The translations under genes were made by a program, and so were the position numbers. Shown here in pieces: positions 56,821-64,000 of a stretch of 64,000 nt of DNA. The stretch is from Maribacter sp. MJ134. Its GTDB lineage: Bacteria; Bacteroidota; Bacteroidia; Flavobacteriales; Flavobacteriaceae. Below the pieces are notes generated by a model. It saw nothing but the letters and a program-made list of their open reading frames with translations. It was not told the origin of the DNA and did not search any database. The stretch covers positions 1,488,001 to 1,552,000 of the forward strand of contig NZ_CP034570.1 in NCBI RefSeq assembly GCF_003970695.1. Reading direction: 5' to 3'. The first letter of the stretch is position 1; each line of letters begins with the position of its first letter.

Positions 56821-57846
56821 ATGCTAGAAAGCAAAAATATTTATATCCTCGCCATAGAATCTTCTTGTGACGACACTTCGGCTGCAGTACTTCAGAACAA
56901 TATTGTGCTAAGTAACGTGGTTGCCAATCAGAAAATACATGAGGAATATGGAGGTGTGGTTCCGGAGCTCGCGTCTCGTGCACACCAACAAAATATAGTT
57001 CCCGTAGTAAATCAAGCTTTGGCTAAGGCAAATATCGATAAAAAACAGTTATCAGCCATAGCATTTACAAGAGGCCCGGGTCTAATGGGTTCACTTTTGG
57101 TCGGGACCTCTTTTGCGAAATCTCTAGCATTAGGTCTGAATATCCCATTAATAGAGGTAAATCACATGCAAGCCCATATTTTGGCGCATTTTATTAAGGA
57201 AGAACACATGGCTGCACCCAGTTTTCCATTTTTGGCATTGACCATTAGTGGAGGGCATACCCAAATAGTCAAGGTAGAGGACTATTTTAAAATGGAAATT
57301 CTTGGTCAAACATTGGACGACGCCGTTGGAGAAGCCTTTGATAAGAGTGCGAAAATCTTAGGATTACCCTATCCAGGAGGACCCTTAATAGACAAGTACG
57401 CTTCTAAGGGAAATCCTTTGCGTTTCGAGTTTCCCCAACCAAAAGTGGATGGTGTAAATTTTAGTTTTAGCGGACTAAAAACAAGCATCCTGTATTTCAT
57501 TCAAAAGAAAACGAAAGAGGACCCCAATTTTATCAAAGAAAATCTAACGGACATTTGTGCCTCCATACAGTATACCATAGTAAAAATATTGATGAGTAAA
57601 CTTAAAAAAGCGGTGAAGCTAACGGGTATAAAGCAAGTTGCCATAGGTGGCGGGGTATCCGCTAATTCTGGAATTAGAAGGGCCTTACAAGAAGCAGAGG
57701 AGAATTTAGGGTGGGTAACCTATAGTCCTAAATTTGAATACTGCACGGACAACGCGGGTATGATAGGAATCGTAGGGTATTTAAAGTTTTTGAACAAGGA
57801 TTTTTCAGCACAGCATATTACTGCGAAAGCCAGATATATTATCTAA
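56821..57846 (+). CDS. tsaD: tRNA N6-adenosine threonylcarbamoyltransferase TsaD
   Basis: A 341-residue ASKHA-fold enzyme that, with TsaB and TsaE, transfers threonylcarbamoyl to A37 of tRNAs that read ANN codons. The N-terminus YILAIESSCDDTSAAVL, the metal-binding HMQAH (about residues 115-119), ISGGHTQIVKV and GGGVSANSGIRRAL are diagnostic. I chose the ATG at 56821; an in-frame start at 56785 would add 12 residues that the family lacks. rsmE follows after 15 bases. Confidence 0.97.
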   Translation: MLESKNIYILAIESSCDDTSAAVLQNNIVLSNVVANQKIHEEYGGVVPELASRAHQQNIVPVVNQALAKANIDKKQLSAIAFTRGPGLMGSLLVGTSFAKSLALGLNIPLIEVNHMQAHILAHFIKEEHMAAPSFPFLALTISGGHTQIVKVEDYFKMEILGQTLDDAVGEAFDKSAKILGLPYPGGPLIDKYASKGNPLRFEFPQPKVDGVNFSFSGLKTSILYFIQKKTKEDPNFIKENLTDICASIQYTIVKILMSKLKKAVKLTGIKQVAIGGGVSANSGIRRALQEAEENLGWVTYSPKFEYCTDNAGMIGIVGYLKFLNKDFSAQHITAKARYII

Positions 57847-57861
57847 TTAAAATAAGAAATT

Positions 57862-58572
57862 ATGCAATTGTTTTTCAACGCCGAATTGACCAAAACCACC
57901 ACAAGTTTTGAATTTGATGCCTTGGAGAGTAAGCACATCATTAAAGTGCTTAGAAGAAAACGTGGTGACCAATTGCAGATCACCAATGGAAAGGGCGCTA
58001 TTTTTGAGGCAACTATAACCGATGACCATGTTAAAAAGTGCACCGTTACCATAACCAAGGTATCACATACCATTCCAAGAAGATATTGGCTACATATGGC
58101 AGTTGCTCCAACAAAAACAAACGAGAGATTTGAATGGTTTTTAGAAAAGGCTACTGAAATTGGCGTAAATGAAATAACACCCATAATCTGCGAAAGGTCC
58201 GAAAGAAAAACAGTGAAAACAGAACGCTTAAAGAAGGTGGTGCAAGCTGCTATGAAACAGTCTTTTCAATCCTATTTGCCCAAAGTTAACGAACCCGTTT
58301 CCCTTAAAGCATTTTTAGAACGACCTAAAGAAGGCTTACTGTTTGTTGCACATTGCGAAGATGATGTAGAAAAGTATGAACTTAAAAGAAGGGTGGCGCC
58401 AGACAAACCGGTAACCATCTTAATTGGGCCTGAAGGCGATTTTAGCTCCCAAGAAATCAAACAAGCCACTACGAATGGATTTCTACCCGTTTCCATGGGT
58501 AGAAATAGGTTGCGAACAGAAACGGCCGGCATCGTAGCATGCGCTACCATAGCCATGATTAACAATGGCTAA
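57862..58572 (+). CDS. rsmE: 16S rRNA (uracil1498-N3)-methyltransferase RsmE
   Basis: A 236-residue SPOUT methyltransferase that methylates N3 of U1498 in 16S rRNA. It has an N-terminal PUA-like domain (about 1-70; SKHIIKVLRRKRGDQLQI) and a trefoil-knot domain with EKATEIGVNEITPIICERSER, LIGPEGDFSSQEI and GRNRLRTETAGI. Length is normal. It is probably co-transcribed with tsaD, and its stop overlaps the end of the convergent DUF1223 gene by four bases. Confidence 0.97.
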   Translation: MQLFFNAELTKTTTSFEFDALESKHIIKVLRRKRGDQLQITNGKGAIFEATITDDHVKKCTVTITKVSHTIPRRYWLHMAVAPTKTNERFEWFLEKATEIGVNEITPIICERSERKTVKTERLKKVVQAAMKQSFQSYLPKVNEPVSLKAFLERPKEGLLFVAHCEDDVEKYELKRRVAPDKPVTILIGPEGDFSSQEIKQATTNGFLPVSMGRNRLRTETAGIVACATIAMINNG

Positions 58573-59348
58573 TTGCCAAGGGCTAACTTAGCTCCTCCCG
58601 TAATATCAAGATTATGGTCCTGTACCAGTAGAAAGACAGAAACTTTATCTTTACTTGTAACCATATCTGGAATCAAGACAGCACCTTCTCCATTTTCAGC
58701 TGTTAAGGGAATTGTCTTCTCGCCTACCACTATGTTCGCGTTTTTTAGACTTCTATTTCTATTCTCACCCCTTTTTACCTGAGTAATACGTTCATTCAAA
58801 ACCGTAACAAGTCGTAATTCCTTATCCTTCAAATTACCCTCAACTTCGTAACTAAAAACAAATTTATCATCTACCCTTTTCCCTTGAAAACTGATCGGAT
58901 TTATTTGCTCTAGGTTCTTATACGAATCTATTTTATTAATGATTTTCGTTTTATGAGACCCTACGAGATGTTCCTTACCATTAATGACCAATTGCGGTGT
59001 ATAATTACTTCTACTTCTAAACTTGATATTATAATTGCGCTGTTTTTGCGTATAATCACTTGAGCTAAAAGGGTCTTCCCAGCCGATGTAGTTCCAATAA
59101 TCTACGTGATAGGAGAGCGCCAGCACATTGTCCGGATATAAATTTTGAACATCGTGCAGAAATGCATCAGCTGGCGGACAACTAGAGCATCCCTGAGAGG
59201 TAAAAAGTTCTAAGACCACAAGACCGTTGGCCGCTTCAGAACTTTTCCATTCCTTCGTAAGAGTAGCCGTTTTTTCTGTATTGTACTCTTTAAACGCCAT
59301 TAGCACAAGGACTAAACTGAATATGACCGGAAGTATTAATTTTCTCAT
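58569..59348 (-). CDS. DUF1223 thioredoxin-like secreted protein
   Basis: A 259-residue protein with an N-terminal signal or anchor segment (about 3-20). The DUF1223 core begins VLELFTSQGCSSCPPADAFL, with a thioredoxin-like C-x-x-C (CSSC), then ALSYHVDYWNYIGWEDPFSS and TPQLVINGKEHLVGS, a cis-Pro-like loop. The fold suggests a periplasmic thiol-disulfide or metal-related role; no function has been fixed for the family as far as I know. The promoter region lies in the gap shared with the divergent DUF4159 gene. Confidence 0.88.
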   Translation of the reverse strand: MRKLILPVIFSLVLVLMAFKEYNTEKTATLTKEWKSSEAANGLVVLELFTSQGCSSCPPADAFLHDVQNLYPDNVLALSYHVDYWNYIGWEDPFSSSDYTQKQRNYNIKFRSRSNYTPQLVINGKEHLVGSHKTKIINKIDSYKNLEQINPISFQGKRVDDKFVFSYEVEGNLKDKELRLVTVLNERITQVKRGENRNRSLKNANIVVGEKTIPLTAENGEGAVLIPDMVTSKDKVSVFLLVQDHNLDITGGAKLALGN

Positions 59349-59411
59349 AACTGAATATTTAAAACTTGAACTATTTTAAAGCACTGGTCCAATTATCAAC
59401 CGTACTTTTGA

Positions 59412-59441
59412 TTTGTTTCAAAGTGATTATATGTAAATTTG
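59412..59441 (+). promoter_or_regulatory. Promoter of the DUF4159 / AI-2E / methyltransferase operon
   Basis: TTTG at 59412-59415 and TAAATTTG at 59434-59441 are separated by 18 bases, which fits the Bacteroidota primary sigma factor consensus TTTG-N17-23-TAnnTTTG. Transcription would begin about 15 bases before the ATG at 59464. Confidence 0.6.
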
Positions 59442-59463
59442 ATAAAGGATTATTCGAACGGAC

Positions 59464-60114
59464 ATGAAACACCTTACAGCCATTTGCATTTTTTGGCTTT
59501 TATTTATGAATTCGACAACGAATGCTCAGGATATTGCAATTTTAAAATATCCCGGCGGTGGAGACTGGTACGCCAACCCTACGGCATTACCAAATCTAAT
59601 TAAGTTTTGTAATGCCAATATCGGTACACAGATAAATGAAAAACCTGGAACTGTAGAAGCAAACAATAGTCTCATTTTTCAATACCCACTGTTACACATG
59701 ACAGGACATGGCAACGTAGTATTTACCGATGTTGAAATTGAAAACCTTAGACAGTATCTTTTAGGAGGCGGCTTTCTTCACATAGATGACAACTACGGAA
59801 TGAAGCCTTACGTAATAAGGGAAATCGCTAGATTATTTCCGAGCAAGTCTTTGGAGGAATTGGGAGCCGACCATCCCCTATTTTCTCAAGAATTTAAATT
59901 CAATCAAGGGCTTCCCAAAATTCATGAGCACGACGGTAATAGACCGCAAGCGTTAGGTATTTTTCATAATAATAGATTGGTGCTCTTACTTACGGTTGAG
60001 TCAGACCTGGGTGATGGCTGGGAAGATCCAGCTGTACATAACGATTCCGAAGAAGTTAGAGCTAATGCGCTGAAGATGGGAGCGAACATAATTTCCTATG
60101 TTTTTAAAAGTTAA
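59464..60114 (+). CDS. DUF4159 domain secreted protein
   Basis: A 216-residue protein with a signal peptide (about 1-21, ending TTNAQ). The rest is a single DUF4159 domain with ILKYPGGGDWYANPTALPNL, MTGHGNVVF, LGGGFLHIDDNYGMKPYVI and the segment HNDSEEVRANALKMGANII. The fold is related to glutamine-amidotransferase-like Rossmann domains, but no enzyme function is known to me. The next gene starts 3 bases later and encodes a membrane permease, so it may be a periplasmic partner of that protein. Confidence 0.9.
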   Translation: MKHLTAICIFWLLFMNSTTNAQDIAILKYPGGGDWYANPTALPNLIKFCNANIGTQINEKPGTVEANNSLIFQYPLLHMTGHGNVVFTDVEIENLRQYLLGGGFLHIDDNYGMKPYVIREIARLFPSKSLEELGADHPLFSQEFKFNQGLPKIHEHDGNRPQALGIFHNNRLVLLLTVESDLGDGWEDPAVHNDSEEVRANALKMGANIISYVFKS

Positions 60115-60117
60115 ACT

Positions 60118-61218
60118 ATGACATCGAAGATTATTGCCAATGGCATATTAAAAGCAGTCGGGATTATCACTGGGGTTTTACTTCTTTTATACTTCCTCTA
60201 TATCATTCGCTCCGTAATAGCATATTTGGCAATAGCCGTAGTGATTGCTTTGATAGGAAGACCTATTGTTATATTCTTGAGAAGAAAACTAAAATTCCCG
60301 AACATTTTGGCCGTTGTCCTGGCCATGCTTATTATGGTAGGAATTTTAGCGAGTATTGTGGCCTTGTTCATACCTCTGATTTCCGAACAGGGCAAGAATT
60401 TATCACTTCTAAATATAGACGAACTTCAGGACAGCATCAATAAATTGTATGACCAAATAACCCAGTATTTGGGGCTATCTTCTGAGGTGGTGGAAGATGT
60501 TATTGAAGATGCGAAAATTGAGAAAAATATCCTGGAGGGACTAGACCTGGGGTTTATACCAGATTTTTTGAACTCGTTTTTAGATGTTTTAGGAACAGCG
60601 AGTATTGGTCTATTTTCCGTTTTATTTATTTCTTTCTTTTTTCTTAAGGACAGTAAACTTTTTCAGAATGGACTTTTAACTTTTGTTCCAAAAACAAAAG
60701 AAGGAGGTACTATCAATTCAATAGATAAAATAAACAATTTACTTTCCAGATATTTTCTGGGTCTTCTCCTTCAGATATTCATTTTGTTCGTTATCTACAC
60801 CATAGTCCTCTTGATTGTAGGTATTGAAAATGCAATAGTAATCGCTTTCCTATGCGCCTTATTTAATGTCATCCCGTATATAGGGCCAATTATTGGAGGG
60901 GTCATCATGATTATGTTGACCATGACCAGCAATCTTGGTTCGGATTTCAGTACTATAATCCTTCCGAAAACAGGCTATGTACTCATAGGGCTAGTCATTG
61001 GTCAGTTAGTGGATAACTTTTTCTCTCAGCCTTTAATTTTCTCCAATAGTGTTAAATCACATCCGTTGGAAATATTCTTAGTGATTATCATTGCCGGACT
61101 TCTCTTTGGTGTGGTAGGAATGATAGTTGCCGTTCCTGGTTACACGGCAATTAAGGTCATTTTAAAGGAGTTTTTATCGGATAATAAAATAGTTAAATCT
61201 CTTACAAGGAATTTATAG
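60118..61218 (+). CDS. AI-2E / PerM family membrane transporter
   Basis: A 366-residue inner-membrane protein with about eight helices. Helix pairs sit at the N-terminus (VIAYLAIAVVIALIGRPIVI) and at the C-terminus (PYIGPIIGGVIMIMLTM, FLVIIIAGLLFGVVGMIVAVP), with a long soluble stretch near residues 90-150. The PYIGPIIG and GLLFGVVGMIVAVP motifs define the family. Members move autoinducer-2 or act as Na+/H+ antiporters; the substrate here is unknown. The methyltransferase gene starts 7 bases after its stop. Confidence 0.92.
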   Translation: MTSKIIANGILKAVGIITGVLLLLYFLYIIRSVIAYLAIAVVIALIGRPIVIFLRRKLKFPNILAVVLAMLIMVGILASIVALFIPLISEQGKNLSLLNIDELQDSINKLYDQITQYLGLSSEVVEDVIEDAKIEKNILEGLDLGFIPDFLNSFLDVLGTASIGLFSVLFISFFFLKDSKLFQNGLLTFVPKTKEGGTINSIDKINNLLSRYFLGLLLQIFILFVIYTIVLLIVGIENAIVIAFLCALFNVIPYIGPIIGGVIMIMLTMTSNLGSDFSTIILPKTGYVLIGLVIGQLVDNFFSQPLIFSNSVKSHPLEIFLVIIIAGLLFGVVGMIVAVPGYTAIKVILKEFLSDNKIVKSLTRNL

Positions 61219-61225
61219 CGTTAGA

Positions 61226-62413
61226 GTGAATTTAAACTTACTTAAACCCGAAGTACAAGACTATATAGAGGATCATCTTTATGACGATGTCACCAAAATA
61301 GTTCTCAAGAAGTCGCCCTTCCCAGGCTGTACATCGCAAGAAATAGCGGTGCAAATTGAAGCAAAATCTAGAATCGCCAAGAAGCTGCCTTCTTGGTTTC
61401 ACAAGAAAGGAATCTACTACGCCAACAAGTTGAACCTATCACAGACTTCTTCTGAAGCTACGGCAACCTACAAGGCGAATATTGTAAAGGGTAGAACTCT
61501 TTTAGATTTAACCGCAGGTTTCGGGGTAGATAGTTATGCATTTAGCAAAAAAATGAACCAGGTTTGGCATTTAGAGAAAAATACGGAGCTTTCTCAAATT
61601 GCCACGTATAATTTCAAGGTACTAAATGCAACCAATATTAAGTCGATACCTGAAAATGGTCTAAATTTTTTAAAAAAGACTAATCTCGTTTTTGACTTCA
61701 TTTATCTAGACCCTTCAAGACGCAATGAATCCAAGGAAAAAGTATTTTTCCTCTCCGATTGCGAACCGGACGTCACCGAACATTTAGAATTTCTTTTCAC
61801 CAAATCCAATAATATCCTCATAAAGACCGGACCATTGTTGGATATTAAGGCGGGGCTAAATCAACTTAGTTGTGTAAATGCAATTCACGTGGTAGCATTG
61901 GATAATGAGGTTAAAGAAGTCATCTGGGAGTTAGAAAAAGGCTTTTCGGGCCAACCTGTGATCAGAGCCGTCAACTTAAGAAAAAATAAGAGCGATACCT
62001 TCATATTTAAGGAGCAGGAAGAGAAAGATGCGTTAGCTTATTTTTCTTCACCCTTAAACTATTTATACGAACCTAATGCAGCCATACTGAAATCAGGCGC
62101 CTACAAATTAATCGGTAATCGTTTTAACATCAATAAGATTAGCCAACATACTCATTTATATACCTCTAAAAGTTTAGAAGATTTTCCAGGAAGAAGCTTT
62201 AAGATACTTAAAGTCTTGCCCTATAATAAAACTGAACTAAAGATACTTCGTTCTACAAAAGCCAATATTACCGCTAGAAATTTCCCTGAATCCGTTTCGG
62301 AAATAAGAAAAAGATTGAAAATAAAGGATGGTGGGGAGAAATACCTATTTTTTACTAAAGATGTAAATGAAGGGCTTATTGTAATATGCTGCATTAAAAC
62401 GGCTTCTTTCTAA
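61226..62413 (+). CDS. SAM-dependent methyltransferase with THUMP-like domain
   Basis: A 395-residue protein. A Rossmann methyltransferase core has the SAM motif GRTLLDLTAGFGVDSYAF (about 90-107), an acidic end of strand 2 (HLEKN) and FIYLDPSRRN, a DPP-like motif IV. The C-terminal third (about 300-395) matches the THUMP-like domain of this Bacteroidota group (SVSEIRKRLKIKDGGEKYLF). The substrate is probably RNA, but the base is unknown. The start is GTG at 61226, 7 bases past the previous stop. It is the last gene of this operon. Confidence 0.87.
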   Translation: MNLNLLKPEVQDYIEDHLYDDVTKIVLKKSPFPGCTSQEIAVQIEAKSRIAKKLPSWFHKKGIYYANKLNLSQTSSEATATYKANIVKGRTLLDLTAGFGVDSYAFSKKMNQVWHLEKNTELSQIATYNFKVLNATNIKSIPENGLNFLKKTNLVFDFIYLDPSRRNESKEKVFFLSDCEPDVTEHLEFLFTKSNNILIKTGPLLDIKAGLNQLSCVNAIHVVALDNEVKEVIWELEKGFSGQPVIRAVNLRKNKSDTFIFKEQEEKDALAYFSSPLNYLYEPNAAILKSGAYKLIGNRFNINKISQHTHLYTSKSLEDFPGRSFKILKVLPYNKTELKILRSTKANITARNFPESVSEIRKRLKIKDGGEKYLFFTKDVNEGLIVICCIKTASF

Positions 62414-62826
62414 AGCGGATGAAGCAGTAAAAAATTAACATAAAATTTCAAAAAAATCAAAGCGTTCTATAACGTTATAGTAGGGCTTACTCAAACGTTA
62501 TAGAGACACCCTTGAGGCCATAAATCGATAACATTTTATCCGGCAATTGTTAAAAAAAGTAAATTGTCGAAATGACAATATTCTCCTTACGAAATAACAG
62601 AAACTTATATTTTATAGGCACTACAGTGGTAATCCATTAAAAATTTAAGATATTATCTATATGCCTCCATTATAAAAAATCAGTTGAAGTTGTCACTATT
62701 TTCACTTAATTGTATTATAATTATGCTAAATTTTGTTTTTTTTAACACATCTGAGTGGTCAACAGATGAGGAAAAAATGGCAAAATTTTAAAATTTTATT
62801 TTTAAACTAACAAACAACAAAAGATT
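62414..62826. other. Long AT-rich upstream region of the susC-like gene
   Basis: These 413 bases hold no gene that I can see. They include a 14-base palindrome and a partial second copy (62467-62503), and a short inverted repeat TTGTC/GACAA at 62564-62578. No exact TTTG/TAnnTTTG promoter is found; TAAATTTTG near 62727 is one base too long. A regulator such as a hybrid two-component or anti-sigma/ECF system may act here. Confidence 0.5.
62467..62503. repeat. Palindrome CTATAACGTTATAG plus half-site direct repeat
   Basis: CTATAACGTTATAG at 62467-62480 is a perfect 14-base palindrome. Its right part AACGTTATAG recurs at 62494-62503, offset by 23 bases, about two helical turns. The arrangement looks like an operator with a main and an auxiliary site. 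Confidence 0.6.
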
Positions 62827-64000
62827 ATGAATCAAGAACATGATTACAAATCGGTAAAATCCCGAAGAAGAGGATTTCCTCTCAAGATGGGTCTTTTATC
62901 GATGCTTATTTGTCTAGGTGCTCAAATAGCACAGGCAAATGAAGGAACTATTTTTCTGAACGAAACACTTGACGTCAAAATGCAGTCAACGGTCACTGGA
63001 ACGGTTACTGATGACACAGGCTCCCCATTGCCTGGTGCTAGTGTAGTAGTAAAAGGTACCACTAATGGTACTCAAACTGACTTTGATGGTAATTTCACCT
63101 TGGACGTAAATGGTGATGCCACATTGATATTCAGCTATATTGGTTTTAAAAGTCAAGAAATTGCAGTTAACGGTAATAGCGTAGTGAACGCGACTCTTTC
63201 AGAAGATGCGGCTGCATTAGACGAGGTTATTGTAACGGGTTATTCTACTCAAACTAGAGGTGACTTAACAGGTTCCGTAGCGTCGGTAGACATTTCGGAA
63301 GCTACAAAGCAACCACTTGTTAACGTAGCGGAGGCCTTAGAAGGTAGGGTAACTGGGGTAACCATTACCAACGCAGGTACGCCGGGTGGAAATCCAGTAG
63401 TACGTATAAGAGGTTTTGGTACGCCGAACAACAATAACCCGCTTTATATAATTGATGGGTTACAGACCACTGACCCTGGTATTTTGAATAACATAAACCC
63501 TGCGGATATCGCACAGATGAACGTTTTAAAAGATGGTGCAGCGTCTATTTATGGTGCAAGAGCTTCTAACGGTGTAATCATTGTGACTACCAAAAACGGA
63601 GCTTACAATCAGAATAAACTATCTGTAAACGTTGAATTTTCTTCGGGATTTGCTACGGTAGCAAACCTTCCTGACCAAGTAAATGCACAACAATTGGGAG
63701 ATGTTATCTTTGAGAGTAAATTAAATGATGCCATTAGAACAGGTGGTGATGTGAACGCCATTACACATCCGCAATATTTCCCTAATGGAGGTGCTCCAAC
63801 AGTACCATCGCAATTATTAGGGGTTAGCCTTCAAGGTACTGGTGAAGCAGTTACTGCCGTTGTAAGACCTGGCGGCACAAGATGGTTAGAGGAAATTTTT
63901 AGGGTTGCACCGGCACAAAATTTTAGTGCTACCATATCAAACGGTAACGAAAGCGGTAAATATTCTTTTAGTGCGGGTTACATTAATAGGGACGGTATTC
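62827..64000 (+). CDS. SusC/RagA family TonB-linked outer-membrane protein (5' part)
   Basis: The gene begins with ATG at 62827 and runs off the window end; 391 codons are visible. A signal peptide with a long basic n-region (MNQEHDYKSVKSRRRGFPLK, then a hydrophobic core) ends near AQIAQA. A carboxypeptidase-D regulatory-like domain (about 55-128; GTVTDDTGSPLPGASVVVKG) follows, then the TonB box DEVIVTGY (about 131-138) and the plug domain with VRIRGFGTPNNNNPLYIIDG and IYGARASNGVIIVTTKNG. These porins work with a SusD lipoprotein to import glycans or peptides. The susD gene should be just past the window. Substrate unknown. Confidence 0.96.
   Translation, partial: MNQEHDYKSVKSRRRGFPLKMGLLSMLICLGAQIAQANEGTIFLNETLDVKMQSTVTGTVTDDTGSPLPGASVVVKGTTNGTQTDFDGNFTLDVNGDATLIFSYIGFKSQEIAVNGNSVVNATLSEDAAALDEVIVTGYSTQTRGDLTGSVASVDISEATKQPLVNVAEALEGRVTGVTITNAGTPGGNPVVRIRGFGTPNNNNPLYIIDGLQTTDPGILNNINPADIAQMNVLKDGAASIYGARASNGVIIVTTKNGAYNQNKLSVNVEFSSGFATVANLPDQVNAQQLGDVIFESKLNDAIRTGGDVNAITHPQYFPNGGAPTVPSQLLGVSLQGTGEAVTAVVRPGGTRWLEEIFRVAPAQNFSATISNGNESGKYSFSAGYINRDGI

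Overview
This window comes from a low-GC Bacteroidota chromosome, most likely a member of the Flavobacteriaceae. The evidence is a SusC-type TonB-dependent porin, a type IX secretion sorting domain, a bacillithiol biosynthesis gene (bshA), a GH3/beta-lactamase fusion, several conserved Bacteroidota-only proteins, promoter elements of the TTTG/TAnnTTTG type and few Shine-Dalgarno sites. The genus cannot be fixed from the sequence alone. No tRNA, rRNA, CRISPR array, insertion sequence or prophage was seen.

Bases 1-30341 are a large surface-polysaccharide locus in three blocks. Block A (plus strand, 1-11394) has the end of a Wzx flippase, five GT4 glycosyltransferases, a Wzy-like polymerase, an AsnB-type amidotransferase, a PglC-like initiating phosphosugar transferase, an overlapping PurN-like formyltransferase and a FemAB/GNAT protein. 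It is followed by a lipoprotein with an all-helical domain (11613-13250). Block B (minus strand, 13263-21450) has two GT4s, a GT2, a membrane-anchored GH88/GH105-like protein, a pyruvyltransferase, a second Wzx and a second Wzy/ligase. Block C (plus strand, 21831-30341) has an MBOAT O-acyltransferase with an SGNH partner, an N,N-dimethylformamidase-like protein with an embedded membrane hairpin, a GINT1-like propeller protein, a GT2, a DegT aminotransferase and a second initiating transferase. The locus therefore has two flippases, two polymerases and two priming enzymes, plus tools to amidate, formylate, acylate, pyruvylate and possibly trim the glycan.

Two points stand out. The DegT aminotransferase reads in two frames that meet at a run of six C just after its ATG; one more C would restore a normal N-terminus, so this is a phase-variation candidate or a sequence error. 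The formamidase-like protein carries a G7 run and a two-helix membrane insertion, and it shares the locus with a formyltransferase, so it could act on N-formyl sugars.

Bases 30640-36545 hold a T9SS-secreted quinoprotein-dehydrogenase-like protein with an overlapping lipoprotein gene, an OmpA protein and a small lipoprotein. Bases 36538-62413 are mostly conserved housekeeping and envelope genes: bshA, GH3/beta-lactamase, a Bacteroidota-specific protein, two Fe-S electron-transfer proteins, an MCE (MlaD-like) protein, an amidase, lptD, ridA, an N-acetylglucosamine-kinase-like gene, gap, pfkA, tamB, tsaD, rsmE, a DUF1223 protein, a DUF4159 protein, an AI-2E family permease and a THUMP-like methyltransferase. 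The window ends inside a susC-like gene (62827 onward), probably the start of a glycan-utilisation locus, with a long upstream region containing a palindrome and a direct repeat.
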